NCBI GenBank assembly: GCA_020636915.1
Contig: JACJWV010000014.1
Location: 1 to 64,000, forward strand
DNA length: 64,000 nucleotides
DNA from: Nocardioides sp.
Lineage (GTDB): Bacteria > Actinomycetota > Actinomycetes > Propionibacteriales > Nocardioidaceae
Direction of reading: 5' to 3'
Position 1 is the stretch's first letter. Every line of letters begins with the position of its first letter. A model generated the notes under the pieces. It was not told where the DNA came from, did no database searches, and saw only the letters and a program-made list of their open reading frames with translations. Below are positions 25,223 to 33,188 of this stretch, in pieces. The position numbers were made by a program, and so were the translations under genes.

Positions 25223-26434
25223 GTGCCCTCCACGCTGCCTGCCGGCGACCCTGTTCCTGAGGACGGGTCGCTGCCGGAGTCGGCCCTGGCGGGTGTCGGG
25301 ACCCGCCCCTTCGGGGTCTACGTGCACGTGCCGTTCTGCCGAGTCCGCTGCGGCTACTGCGACTTCAACACCTACACCGCCGACGAGCTCGGTCCGGGCG
25401 CCGGCCGCGCGTCGTACGCCGACACCGCTGTCGCGGAGGTCCGCCGGATGCGCGCCGCGCTCGGCGCCGCCGACGTCGCGGTCGACACGGTCTTCGTCGG
25501 CGGCGGCACTCCGACCCTGCTCGACCCCGACGACCTGGGCCGGATCCTGCGTGCGATCGACGACGAGCTCGGCCTCGTGCCCGGGGCTGAGGTCACCACC
25601 GAGTCCAACCCCGACAGCGTCGACGCCGCGTCCCTCCGCCGGCTGCGCGAGGTCGGCTTCACACGGGTGTCCTTCGGCATGCAGTCCGCGGTCCCGCAGG
25701 TGCTCGCGACCCTGGACCGCACGCACGACCCGCGACGGGTGCCCGACGTCGTCGGGTGGGCACGCGCCGCCGGGTTCGAGAGCGTGAGCCTGGACCTCAT
25801 CTACGGCACGCCGGGGGAGTCGCTGCAGGACTGGGAGACCAGCGTCGAGGCCGGGCTGGCCTGTGCCCCCGACCACGTCTCGGCGTACTCGCTGATCGTC
25901 GAGGACGGCACCGCGCTGGCCCGCCGGGTCCGTCGTGGTGACCTGCCGATGCCGGACGAGGACGACCTGGCCGACAAGTACCTCCTCGTCGACGAGCGCC
26001 TGGCCGCGGCGGGCCTGGGCTGGTACGAGGTCTCCAACTGGGCGCGCGGCGACCGCCACCGCTGCCGGCACAACCTCCTCTACTGGACTGGCGGGGACTG
26101 GTGGGGCGTCGGACCCGGCGCCCACAGCCACGTCGGCGGCGTGCGGTGGTGGAACGTCAAGCACCCGGCGGCCTACGCCCACCGGATCGCGGCCGGGCGC
26201 AGCCCCGCGCTGGCTCGGGAGCTGCTGGACGACGAGAGCCGCCGTGTGGAGCGGGTCCTGCTCGAGCTGCGGCTGCGCGACGGACTGCCGACCGACGTGC
26301 TCGACGAGGCCGGCCGGGCCGCGGTGCCCGGCCTGGTCGACCGGGGCCTGCTCGAGGCGAGCCCGTCGCGGCTCGTGCCGACCAGAACCGGACGACTCCT
26401 GGCGGATGCCGTCGTGCGCGATCTCCTCCCGTAG
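25223..26434 (+). CDS. hemW: HemW, radical SAM heme chaperone
   Basis: A 403-residue radical SAM protein. CRVRCGYCDF (Cys39, Cys43, Cys46, then Phe48) binds the 4Fe-4S cluster; the residue after Cys46-Asp is Phe, typical of HemW, whereas true HemN has a fourth Cys. GGGTPTLL binds SAM, and the C-terminal HemN_C part is present (ELRLRDGLPTDVL). HemW delivers heme to respiratory proteins and is widely misannotated as coproporphyrinogen oxidase. It lies next to hrcA-dnaJ-rsmE as in many bacteria. GTG 25223 has GGGAGG 8 nt upstream. Confidence 0.9.
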   Translation: MPSTLPAGDPVPEDGSLPESALAGVGTRPFGVYVHVPFCRVRCGYCDFNTYTADELGPGAGRASYADTAVAEVRRMRAALGAADVAVDTVFVGGGTPTLLDPDDLGRILRAIDDELGLVPGAEVTTESNPDSVDAASLRRLREVGFTRVSFGMQSAVPQVLATLDRTHDPRRVPDVVGWARAAGFESVSLDLIYGTPGESLQDWETSVEAGLACAPDHVSAYSLIVEDGTALARRVRRGDLPMPDEDDLADKYLLVDERLAAAGLGWYEVSNWARGDRHRCRHNLLYWTGGDWWGVGPGAHSHVGGVRWWNVKHPAAYAHRIAAGRSPALARELLDDESRRVERVLLELRLRDGLPTDVLDEAGRAAVPGLVDRGLLEASPSRLVPTRTGRLLADAVVRDLLP

Positions 26435-26449
26435 AGCCGCCGACGGGTC

Positions 26450-26455
26450 TAGCGT
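26450..26455 (+). promoter_or_regulatory. -10-like hexamer for the TM2 gene
   Basis: TAGCGT lies 7 nt before ATG 26463, in a region without a Shine-Dalgarno sequence; it fits a leaderless promoter. Confidence 0.5.
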
Positions 26456-26462
26456 GTCCGCC

Positions 26463-26921
26463 ATGACCCAAGGTCCCGAGACACCCGACCCGAGCCAGCA
26501 GCCCGGCGACTCGTCCGTCCCGCCGCCGTACACCCCGCCTCCGCCGCCGTCCGCGGAGCAGCCCCCGCCGCCCGCCGAGCAGCAGGTGCCGCCGCCCTAC
26601 GGCCAGCCCGCCGCGCCGCCGCCCGCCGGGGGCTACGCGCCCTACGGCGCCAGCCCGGCCGCCCCCTGGGGCGTGCACCCGGTCACCGGCGTCCCCTACT
26701 CCGACAAGAGCAAGCTGGTCGCCGGCCTGCTGCAGATCTTCCTCGGCGGCTTCGGCATCGGCCGGTTCTACATCGGCGACAACAAGACCGCCGTGTGGCA
26801 GATCGTCGTCACCGTGCTGACCTGCGGCATCGGCTCCCTGTGGGGCCTGATCGACGGCATCATCATGCTCGCCACCGACAACGTCACCGACGCCCAAGGT
26901 CGGCCACTGCGCCAGAACTGA
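26463..26921 (+). CDS. TM2 domain protein with proline-rich head
   Basis: A 152-residue membrane protein. Residues 1-75 are rich in Pro, Gln and Ala (PPPYTPPPPPSAEQ). Residues about 79-145 form a TM2 domain: KSKLVAGLLQIFLGGFGIGRFY, then WQIVVTVLTCGIGSLWGLIDGI, two helices with the conserved turn and the Asp in the second helix. The function of TM2 proteins is unclear; in Actinobacteria the Pro-rich head may bind partners. It lies 29 bp after hemW. Confidence 0.85.
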   Translation: MTQGPETPDPSQQPGDSSVPPPYTPPPPPSAEQPPPPAEQQVPPPYGQPAAPPPAGGYAPYGASPAAPWGVHPVTGVPYSDKSKLVAGLLQIFLGGFGIGRFYIGDNKTAVWQIVVTVLTCGIGSLWGLIDGIIMLATDNVTDAQGRPLRQN

Positions 26922-26950
26922 TGGGCCAGAACTGATGGGCCAGAACTGAT
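26909..26950. repeat. Triplicated 14-bp repeat across the TM2 stop codon
   Basis: G(C/G)GCCAGAACTGAT is repeated three times head to tail, covering the last codons and stop of the TM2 gene. The second and third copies place two more TGA triplets just downstream. It looks like a recent replication-slippage product. Confidence 0.85.
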
Positions 26951-26964
26951 CGGTGCGCTCGCCG

Positions 26965-27822
26965 CTACCCCGGTGTGGCGGTGACGAAGTCGATCAGCTC
27001 TTCGACCCGGCCCAGCAGGGCCGGGTCGAGGTCGTGGAAGGACGAGACCCGGCCCAGGATGTGCTTCCAGGCGCGGGCGATGTCGGCCTGGTCGCGGTGC
27101 GGCCAGCCGAGCTGCTGGCAGATGCCCTTCTTCCACTCGATCGAGCGCGGTACGTCGGGCCACCGCTCCAGGCCGAGCCGCTCGGGCTTGACCGCGGCCC
27201 AGATGTCGATGAACGGGTGGCCGACGATCAGCACGTGCGCACCGACCGGCGACGCCGCGACCGCCTGCGCGATCCGGCTCTCCTTCGAGCCGCGCACCAG
27301 GTGGTCGACGAGCACACCGACCCGGCGGTCCGGCCCGGGACCGAAGTCGCGCAGCTGGTCGCCGAGGTCGTCGACGCCGTCGAGGTACTCCACGACCACA
27401 CCCTCCAGCCGCAGGTCGTCGCCCCAGACCTTCTCGACCAGCTCGGCGTCGTGCCGGCCCTCGACGAAGATCCGACTGGCCCGGGCGACCCGCGCCGGGG
27501 CGTCGTGGACCGCGACGGACCCCGAGGCGGTCCGGGTCGGCCCCGCCGGGGCGCTCCGCCGCACCGGCGCGGTGAGGATCACCGGGCGGCCCTCGAGCAG
27601 GAAGCCCGGGCCGAGGGGGAAGGTGCGGCGACGCTGCCGGCGGTCCTCCAGGGTCACCGTGTGCAGGTCGCGGTCGACGGCCACGATCTCCCCGCACCAG
27701 TCGGTCGTCACCTCCTCGACCACGGCGCCGAGCTCGGCGGGCGCCTCGACGGCGCGGCCGCGCTTCGGGGCGCGCCAGTCGGTGCTCAGGACGTCGGTGC
27801 CGTAGCGGTCGCGGGAGGTCAT
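26965..27822 (-). CDS. DUF3097 family protein
   Basis: A 285-residue actinobacterial protein. Recognisable parts are the N-terminal DVLSTDWRAPKRGRAVE, the middle RASRIFVEGRHDAELVEKVW with a Toprim-like Glu-Gly start (FVEGRHDA, about 117-124), and the end GICQQLGWPHRDQADIARAW. The Toprim-like E-G-x-x-D motif and the later VLVDHL and VLIVGHPFIDIWAAVKP suggest a nucleic-acid or nucleotide metal site. No activity has been shown as far as I know. A -10-like TACGGT lies 6 nt before ATG 27822. Confidence 0.85.
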   Translation of the reverse strand: MTSRDRYGTDVLSTDWRAPKRGRAVEAPAELGAVVEEVTTDWCGEIVAVDRDLHTVTLEDRRQRRRTFPLGPGFLLEGRPVILTAPVRRSAPAGPTRTASGSVAVHDAPARVARASRIFVEGRHDAELVEKVWGDDLRLEGVVVEYLDGVDDLGDQLRDFGPGPDRRVGVLVDHLVRGSKESRIAQAVAASPVGAHVLIVGHPFIDIWAAVKPERLGLERWPDVPRSIEWKKGICQQLGWPHRDQADIARAWKHILGRVSSFHDLDPALLGRVEELIDFVTATPG

Positions 27823-27828
27823 CCGACG

Positions 27829-27834
27829 ACCGTA
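27829..27834 (-). promoter_or_regulatory. -10-like hexamer for the DUF3097 gene
   Basis: On the minus strand TACGGT lies 6 nt before ATG 27822; no ribosome site is seen. This fits leaderless transcription. Confidence 0.5.
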
Positions 27835-27870
27835 GGGGTGACCACCGACACCGCCACCGACGGCGCGCCG

Positions 27871-28080
27871 TCAGTCGCCGGAGTCGCGTTCGTCACCCTC
27901 GGCGTCGGCACCGGAGTCGCCGGCCTGCTCGGGCGCCTTGCCCCCGAGCACGTCGAGCTCCTCGCGCGACTTCGTCCCCTCGGCGTCCTCGTCCAGCGGC
28001 ACGGCCAGCGGGTTGTCCTCGGAGGGCTGGAGGTCCTCGGGGAGGTCCTCGTCGTCGATGGCGTGGGGGTTCTCGCTCAT
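27871..28080 (-). CDS. Small acidic hypothetical protein
   Basis: A 69-residue protein rich in Asp and Glu (about one third of residues) with no hydrophobic segment, predicted disordered: MSENPHAIDDEDLPEDLQ then EDNPLAVPLDEDAEGTKS. The phrase NPLAVPLDEDAEGTKS looks like a conserved actinobacterial small-protein core, but the family is not certain. It lies between DUF3097 and the MBL hydrolase on the same strand, 19 bp after the latter, so it is probably the second gene of that transcript. Confidence 0.6.
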   Translation of the reverse strand: MSENPHAIDDEDLPEDLQPSEDNPLAVPLDEDAEGTKSREELDVLGGKAPEQAGDSGADAEGDERDSGD

Positions 28081-28099
28081 GCCCGGGTCCGTACCCCGC

Positions 28100-28948
28100 C
28101 TAGATGAGCGGCAACCGCTTCTGGCTGCGGGGCAGCTGCTCGTAGCCGCGCCGCACGGCGTCGGCCAGGCCCTCGCGGGGCCAGGGCCACTCGCCGACGT
28201 CGAGGGCCCGGTCGACCGGGATGCCGCGGCCGGCGAGGTCGCGGACGGTCTCCGCGACGATGCCGATGGTGTTGCGCTGGTCCTCGACGAACGCCCGGTC
28301 GACCGGGGCGCCGTGCCCGGGGACGACCACCGTGCCCGGCGTGGTCAGGCCCAGCACCACGTCGAGGGCGAGCGGCCAGTCCATCGGCCAGCTGTCCTCG
28401 CCGTACGACGGCGGAGCGGACTCCTCCACGAGGTCGCCGGCGAGCAGCACGTCTGCGTCGGGCACGCGCACCACGAGGTCGCCGCCCGTGTGGCCGCGGC
28501 CGGGGTGCACCAGCTCGACCAGGCGGTCCCCGAGGTCGAGGGCGAGCGCGGAGGAGAAGGTGCGATCCGCCGGGACGACCTGCGTCCGCAGCACCTCGTC
28601 GCGGTGCGGGTCGTCGGGGTCGGCGGCGTAGGCCGCCTTGATCCGCTCGCCGGCCGCCACCGTCCGCTCGGCGGCGGTCTCGTGCGCGTGGATCGGCACG
28701 CCGCCGTACGCCGCACGCACGGTGCCGTTGCCGAAGGTGTGGTCGAAGTGCTCGTGGGTGTTGACGATCCCGACGACGTCGCCGGCCCCGAGGTGGCGGA
28801 CGTCGTCGACGACGGTCGCCGCAGCAGCGGCGGAGGCGTGCGTGTCGACGACCAGCAGGCCCCGGTCGCCGCCCACGAGGGTGACGTTGACGTCGAACCA
28901 CTCGTACCGTGCGACCCACACGCGGTCGGCGACCTCGGTGAACGTCAC
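28100..28948 (-). CDS. MBL-fold metallo-hydrolase
   Basis: A 282-residue metallo-beta-lactamase-fold hydrolase. NTHEHFDHTFG (about 62-72) is the H-x-H-x-D-H metal motif; the later ligands are His in GRGHTGGDLVV, Asp in LLAGDLVEES and His in VVPGHG. It resembles the broad glyoxalase II/quinoprotein-relay subset; the substrate is unknown. GTG 28948 is chosen because TACTAT lies 6 nt upstream and the protein then begins VTFTEVADRVWVARYEW. It is divergent from hrcA and shares the CIRCE-bearing promoter region. Confidence 0.85.
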   Translation of the reverse strand: MTFTEVADRVWVARYEWFDVNVTLVGGDRGLLVVDTHASAAAAATVVDDVRHLGAGDVVGIVNTHEHFDHTFGNGTVRAAYGGVPIHAHETAAERTVAAGERIKAAYAADPDDPHRDEVLRTQVVPADRTFSSALALDLGDRLVELVHPGRGHTGGDLVVRVPDADVLLAGDLVEESAPPSYGEDSWPMDWPLALDVVLGLTTPGTVVVPGHGAPVDRAFVEDQRNTIGIVAETVRDLAGRGIPVDRALDVGEWPWPREGLADAVRRGYEQLPRSQKRLPLI

Positions 28949-28954
28949 CGGACG

Positions 28955-28960
28955 ATAGTA
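28955..28960 (-). promoter_or_regulatory. -10 element of the MBL hydrolase gene
   Basis: TACTAT on the minus strand, 6 nt before GTG 28948. It overlaps the plus-strand -10-like TAGTCT (28959-28964) that would serve hrcA, so the divergent promoters are nested. Confidence 0.55.
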
Positions 28961-28963
28961 GTC

Positions 28964-28990
28964 TTGGCACTCCGGAGACCTGAGTGCCAG
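28964..28990. promoter_or_regulatory. CIRCE element, HrcA binding site
   Basis: TTGGCACTC-N9-GAGTGCCAG is the 9-9-9 inverted repeat bound by HrcA (consensus TTAGCACTC-N9-GAGTGCTAA), with the core GCACTC/GAGTGC intact. It lies 30 bp before the hrcA start at the expected transcription start, giving autoregulation. Confidence 0.92.
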
Positions 28991-29020
28991 ACCCGAGTGC
29001 GAGCAGCCGAGGAGGCGACC

Positions 29021-30037
29021 ATGCAGGAGGAGCGCAGGCTCGCCGTGCTGCGGGCCATCGTGGAGGACTACGTCACGACCGAGGAGCCCGTCGGCTCGAA
29101 GGCACTGGTGGAGCGCCACGGCCTGGGCGTGTCGCCGGCGACGGTGCGCAACGACATGGCGGCGCTGGAGGACGAGGGGTACATCACCCAGCCCCACACC
29201 AGCGCCGGCCGGGTGCCCACCGACAAGGGCTACCGGCTCTTCGTCGACCGGTTGACCACGGTCAAGCCGATGAGCGCGGCCGAGAAGCGGGCGATCGCCA
29301 CCATCCTCGACGGCGCCGTCGACCTCGACGACGTCGTGCAGCGCTCGGTGCGGCTGCTGGCGCAGCTGACGCGACAGGTCGCCGTCGTGCAGTACCCCAC
29401 GCTCTCGCGCTCCACCGTCCGCCACGTCGAGCTCATCGGGCTCACCCCGACCCGGCTGCTCGTGGTCTTGATCCTCAGCACCGGCCGCGTCGAGCAGCGC
29501 GTGGTGGAGCTGGCGGCCGAGGTCGGGGAGGCCGACCTCGCCGACCTCCGCACGGTCGTCAACCGGGCCGTCGTGGGCGAGATCATCGCCGACGCGGCCG
29601 CCGCCCTGCGCGGACTCGTGGTCGCCAGCGACGACAACCCGACGACCGCCGCCGTCGTCGACGTGCTGGTCGAGGCGATGTCGGACCACCGCAGCGACGA
29701 GCGGATCGCGGTCGGCGGCGCGGCCAACCTCGCCCGTTTCGGCGACCACTTCGACTCCGCGGTCCGGCCGCTGCTCGAGGCGCTCGAGGAGCACGTCGTG
29801 CTGCTCAAGCTGCTCGGCGAGGCCACCACCGGCGAGGTCCTGACCGTCCGGATCGGCCACGAGGGCCCCTACCAGGAGCTCGCCTCGACCAGCGTGGTCG
29901 CGACCGGCTACGGCCCCGGTGACGAGGCCTTCGCCCGGCTCGGCGTCGTCGGACCCACGCGGATGGACTACCCCGGGTCGATGGCCGCCGTCCGCGCCGT
30001 CGCACGCTACGTCTCCCGCATCCTCGACGAGGCCTGA
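29021..30037 (+). CDS. hrcA: Heat-inducible transcription repressor HrcA
   Basis: A 338-residue repressor. The N-terminal winged helix carries EEPVGSKALVERHGLGVSPA and TVRNDMAALEDEGYITQPHT with the family signature SAGRVPTDKGYRLFVD. The C-terminal GAF-like HrcA domain includes GGAANLARFGD. It binds CIRCE and represses heat-shock genes until GroEL becomes limiting. ATG 29021 has GGAGG 5 nt upstream. It is followed by dnaJ (65 bp) and rsmE, the usual actinobacterial order. Confidence 0.95.
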   Translation: MQEERRLAVLRAIVEDYVTTEEPVGSKALVERHGLGVSPATVRNDMAALEDEGYITQPHTSAGRVPTDKGYRLFVDRLTTVKPMSAAEKRAIATILDGAVDLDDVVQRSVRLLAQLTRQVAVVQYPTLSRSTVRHVELIGLTPTRLLVVLILSTGRVEQRVVELAAEVGEADLADLRTVVNRAVVGEIIADAAAALRGLVVASDDNPTTAAVVDVLVEAMSDHRSDERIAVGGAANLARFGDHFDSAVRPLLEALEEHVVLLKLLGEATTGEVLTVRIGHEGPYQELASTSVVATGYGPGDEAFARLGVVGPTRMDYPGSMAAVRAVARYVSRILDEA

Positions 30038-30102
30038 CGGCCACCGCGCACCCCCACGCACTCCCACGCACACCCGACGCACACGACGAAGGAAAAGATC
30101 AG

Positions 30103-31281
30103 TTGAGCCAGGACCTGTACGAGCTTCTCGGTGTCGACCGCGGCGCGGACGCCGACGCCATCAAGAAGGCCTACCGGCGGCTCGCGCGTCAGTACCACCC
30201 CGACGTCAACCCCGACCCCGCCGCCCAGGAGCGGTTCAAGGAGATCTCGCTCGCCTACGAGGTCCTGTCCGACCCGGCCAAGCGCGCGTCGTACGACCGC
30301 GGTGGGGACCCGTTCGGCGGTGCTGGTGCCGGCTTCGGGCAGGGCGCCGGCTTCTCCTTCACCGACATCATGGACGCCTTCTTCGGCGGGGGCGCCGCCA
30401 CCGGCGGCCGCGGGCCGCGGCCGCGTGAGCGCCGCGGCCAGGACGCGCTGATCCGGCTCGAGGTCGACCTCGCCGAGGCGGCCTTCGGGGTCACCCGCGA
30501 GCTCAAGGTCGACACGGCGGTGCTGTGCACGACCTGCCACGGGTCGGGCGCGACCCCGGGCAGCCAGCCGGTGCCGTGCGAGACCTGCCGAGGCGCGGGC
30601 GAGGTCGCCCACGTGCAGCGGTCGTTCCTGGGCGAGATCCGCACCCTGCGGCCGTGTGCCGCCTGCCGCGGCTACGGGACGATCATCCCCGACCCGTGCC
30701 GCGAGTGCGGGGGAGACGGCCGGGTCCGGTCCCGCCGCACGTTGACGGTCAAGATCCCGGCCGGCGTCGACGACGGCACCCGGGTGCAGCTGTCCGGCGA
30801 GGGCGAGGTCGGCCCCGGCGGTGGGCCGGCCGGCGACCTGTACGTCGAGATCCACCTCGCCCCGCACCCGACCTTCACGCGTCACGGCAACGACCTGCAC
30901 TGCACCGTGTCGCTGCCGATGTCGGCCGCGGCCCTCGGGACGACGCTCACCCTGCCGACCCTGGAGGCCGACGTGGTCCGCGGCGAGGGCGAGGACGTCG
31001 ACCCGCAGCTGGAGACGTCCTTCGACCTCGACATCCGTCCCGGTACCCAGTCGGGCACCGAGCAGGTGCTGCGCGGACGCGGCGTCCCCGGCCTGCGCGG
31101 CGGGCGCGGGGACCTGGTCGTGAACGTGGTCGTCGAGACCCCGACCAGGCTGGACCCGCGGCAGGAGGAGCTGCTCCGCGAGCTCGCCGCGATCCGCGGC
31201 GAGGAGGCCCCGACCGGCCAGGTCCGGGCCTCCCACAAGGGCATGTTCGGACGCCTCCGCGACGCCTTCAACGCCCACTGA
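30103..31281 (+). CDS. dnaJ: Chaperone protein DnaJ
   Basis: A 392-residue type I J-protein. The J domain has YHPDVN with His32-Pro33-Asp34; a Gly/Phe linker follows; the zinc centre has four Cys pairs, CTTCHGSG, CETCRGAG, CAACRGYG and CRECGGDG; the client-binding C-domains end the protein. It stimulates DnaK ATPase and hands over unfolded protein. It begins with a rare TTG at 30103 with AGGAAAA upstream, which may limit translation. Actinobacteria usually have a second dnaJ near dnaK; this is the hrcA-linked copy. Confidence 0.94.
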   Translation: MSQDLYELLGVDRGADADAIKKAYRRLARQYHPDVNPDPAAQERFKEISLAYEVLSDPAKRASYDRGGDPFGGAGAGFGQGAGFSFTDIMDAFFGGGAATGGRGPRPRERRGQDALIRLEVDLAEAAFGVTRELKVDTAVLCTTCHGSGATPGSQPVPCETCRGAGEVAHVQRSFLGEIRTLRPCAACRGYGTIIPDPCRECGGDGRVRSRRTLTVKIPAGVDDGTRVQLSGEGEVGPGGGPAGDLYVEIHLAPHPTFTRHGNDLHCTVSLPMSAAALGTTLTLPTLEADVVRGEGEDVDPQLETSFDLDIRPGTQSGTEQVLRGRGVPGLRGGRGDLVVNVVVETPTRLDPRQEELLRELAAIRGEEAPTGQVRASHKGMFGRLRDAFNAH

Positions 31282-31301
31282 CCTGCTGGCTGGCTCCGCC
31301 G

Positions 31302-32045
31302 ATGTCGCTCCCCGTCCACGTCGTGCCGACGCTCGCCGGCGTCGGGGTCGGCGCCGAGGTGACGGTCGAGGGTGACGAGGCCCACCACGCGGTCGCCGTA
31401 CGCCGGCTGCGGGTCGGGGAGCACCTCGTGCTCACCGACGGGGCCGGGACGGCGGTGCGCGCCGTCGTCGCCTCGACCGGCAAGCGGGTGCTGACCGCGA
31501 TCGCGGAGGAGGTCACCCGCGAGGAACGACCGGTGCCCGAGGTCGTCGTCGTCCAGGCGATCCCGAAGGGCGACCGTGGCGAGCTGGCGGTCGAGGTCCT
31601 CACCGAGGTCGGCGCCGCTCGCGTCGTCCCCTGGGCGGCCGCTCGGAGCGTGGCCGTGTGGAAGGGCGAGCGGGCCACGCGGTCGCTGGCCCGGTGGCGC
31701 GCGACCGCCCGGGAGGCTGCCAAGCAGGCACGGCGAAGCTGGTTCCCCGAGGTCGACGAGATGGCCTCGACGGCGGACGTCGTCGCGCTGGTCGCCGGTG
31801 CCGACCTCGCCGTCGTGCTGCACGAGGAGGCCTCCACTCCGATCGCCTCGCTCGACGTGCCGGCGTCGGGGACCCTGGTGGTCGTCGTCGGCCCCGAAGG
31901 CGGGCTCACCGACGACGAGGTGGCCACCCTGGTCGACGCGGGCGCGTCGTCGGTGCGGCTCGGCGCGGAGGTGCTGCGCACCTCGACCGCCGGCGTGGCG
32001 GCCGTCGCCGCGCTCCTGGCGCGGACCCCGCGCTGGGGCGGCTGA
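31302..32045 (+). CDS. rsmE: 16S rRNA (uracil1498-N3)-methyltransferase RsmE
   Basis: A 247-residue SPOUT methyltransferase. The N-terminal PUA-like part reads DEAHHAVAVRRLRVGEHLVL; the knotted SAM site is formed by VVVVGPEGGLTDDEV (about 187-201) and VRLGAEVLRTSTAGVAA. VVQAIPKGDRGE and EVGAARVVPW are further family landmarks. It methylates U1498 of 16S rRNA in assembled 30S subunits. It follows dnaJ by 20 bp with no terminator, so it belongs to the hrcA-dnaJ operon. Confidence 0.93.
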   Translation: MSLPVHVVPTLAGVGVGAEVTVEGDEAHHAVAVRRLRVGEHLVLTDGAGTAVRAVVASTGKRVLTAIAEEVTREERPVPEVVVVQAIPKGDRGELAVEVLTEVGAARVVPWAAARSVAVWKGERATRSLARWRATAREAAKQARRSWFPEVDEMASTADVVALVAGADLAVVLHEEASTPIASLDVPASGTLVVVVGPEGGLTDDEVATLVDAGASSVRLGAEVLRTSTAGVAAVAALLARTPRWGG

Positions 32046-32069
32046 GGCGGGTGGGCGGGACGACGAAAT

Positions 32070-32107
32070 CCGAGGCGGGACGACGAAGCTTCGTCGTCCC
32101 GCCTCGG
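32070..32107. terminator. Perfect 38-bp palindrome, likely bidirectional terminator
   Basis: The 38 bases around 32088/32089 are a perfect palindrome: GGCGGGACGACGAAGC followed by its exact complement, with CCGAG/CTCGG ends. A further copy of GGCGGGACGACGAA lies just left, at 32055-32068, and TTCGTCGGCCGGCCGAC on the right. It sits between the convergent rsmE and AlkZ-like genes. There is no T-run, so termination is inferred from position and stem strength. Confidence 0.7.
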
Positions 32108-32144
32108 AATTCGTCGGCCGGCCGACAAAACTCGCGCCCGCCGC

Positions 32145-33176
32145 TCAGCGTGCGAGCAGGGCGTCGACCCGGGCGAGCTCGTCGTCGAGGTCGTCCTGCT
32201 CGACCGGGGTGAGGTCGCGGAACAGCTGCACCACCCGGGCCCGGTCGTCCTCGATCCGCCACAGCCCGGCCAGCCAGCCGTCGACGAAGACCGTGCAGGC
32301 GACGCCCCCGTTGGCGCCCATCCAGTTGCCCCGGGTCCCCGCCTCGGTCACCCGGTCCCGCGCGGCGTGCGAGAGCCACAGGTTGTCGTAGGTGCCGAGC
32401 AGCCGCACTGGAGCCGGCACGTCCTCGTCCTCGACGACCCCGTCGGCGATGTCGAAGAGCACCTTGCCCTCCTCGTCCTCGTGGCGCACCAGGTCGTCCA
32501 TCGCGAGCAGCACCGGGCGCAGCCGCGTCACCGTCGACCACGCCGCGAGGTCGGACGCCGTCGCCGGGCCGAAGGCGCGCAGGTAGCGGCGCACGACCTC
32601 CTCGACGGGCCAGCCATCTACGTCGACCGGGCCACCGGCGCGCCGCTCGAGCAGCTCCCAGACGATCCCGCCCGACCCCTTCCAGGCCCCGCGGGGCGGC
32701 AGCTGCACGAGCGGGACGATCGTGCGCGCGACGACCGCCAGCTCGGCCGGCGTCCCGGGCAGCCGCGACGCCAGCAGCTCGCCGAGCCGGCGGTGCTCGA
32801 CCGGCCCGTCGGCCAGCGCCTCGTCGACGACCGCCGCGACCTTCTCGTGGCTCGCCGGCACCCGGCCGGCCATCTGCTTCTCCAGCGCCGGCTGCAGCCA
32901 GGGGCGCAGCGCCCGGGCGTCGGCCACGGGGTGCAGGTGCAGCGTGCCCCGCAGGCTGCCGAGGCGGACCCAGCTGCCGTCCTCGAGGCCGCGCGAGACG
33001 TCGTACGGGTCGAAGGAGGTGAGCCGCGCGTGCAGCGAGAGGTACGGCGGCAGCGGCTCCTGCGCCTGGAGGCCGAGCAGGTGGGTGACCATGGCGGCCG
33101 GGTCGAGGTCGGCGAGCTCGAGCAGGTGCTGGCGACGCAGCAGGGTCCGGTTGAGGCGTCGGCGACTGAGTCTCAC
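32145..33176 (-). CDS. Winged-helix AlkZ-like DNA glycosylase family protein
   Basis: A 343-residue protein of the HTH_42 (PF06224) family. The QAQEP motif (about 36-40) corresponds to the Gln-x-Gln site of AlkZ-type glycosylases that unhook interstrand crosslinks. The RGTLHLHPVADARALRPWL segment is another conserved stretch. Three winged-helix repeats are expected. It may remove bulky or crosslinked bases, or be a housekeeping paralogue with unknown substrate; Streptomyces members guard against their own genotoxins. It follows the palindromic terminator and is read on the minus strand. Confidence 0.78.
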   Translation of the reverse strand: MRLSRRRLNRTLLRRQHLLELADLDPAAMVTHLLGLQAQEPLPPYLSLHARLTSFDPYDVSRGLEDGSWVRLGSLRGTLHLHPVADARALRPWLQPALEKQMAGRVPASHEKVAAVVDEALADGPVEHRRLGELLASRLPGTPAELAVVARTIVPLVQLPPRGAWKGSGGIVWELLERRAGGPVDVDGWPVEEVVRRYLRAFGPATASDLAAWSTVTRLRPVLLAMDDLVRHEDEEGKVLFDIADGVVEDEDVPAPVRLLGTYDNLWLSHAARDRVTEAGTRGNWMGANGGVACTVFVDGWLAGLWRIEDDRARVVQLFRDLTPVEQDDLDDELARVDALLAR

Positions 33177-33188
33177 GGACCGGCCCTC

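Noticed and set aside
25223..26434. Oxygen-independent coproporphyrinogen oxidase HemN
   Set aside because: The cluster motif is Cys-x3-Cys-x2-Cys-x-Phe, typical of HemW; HemN has a Cys in the last place.
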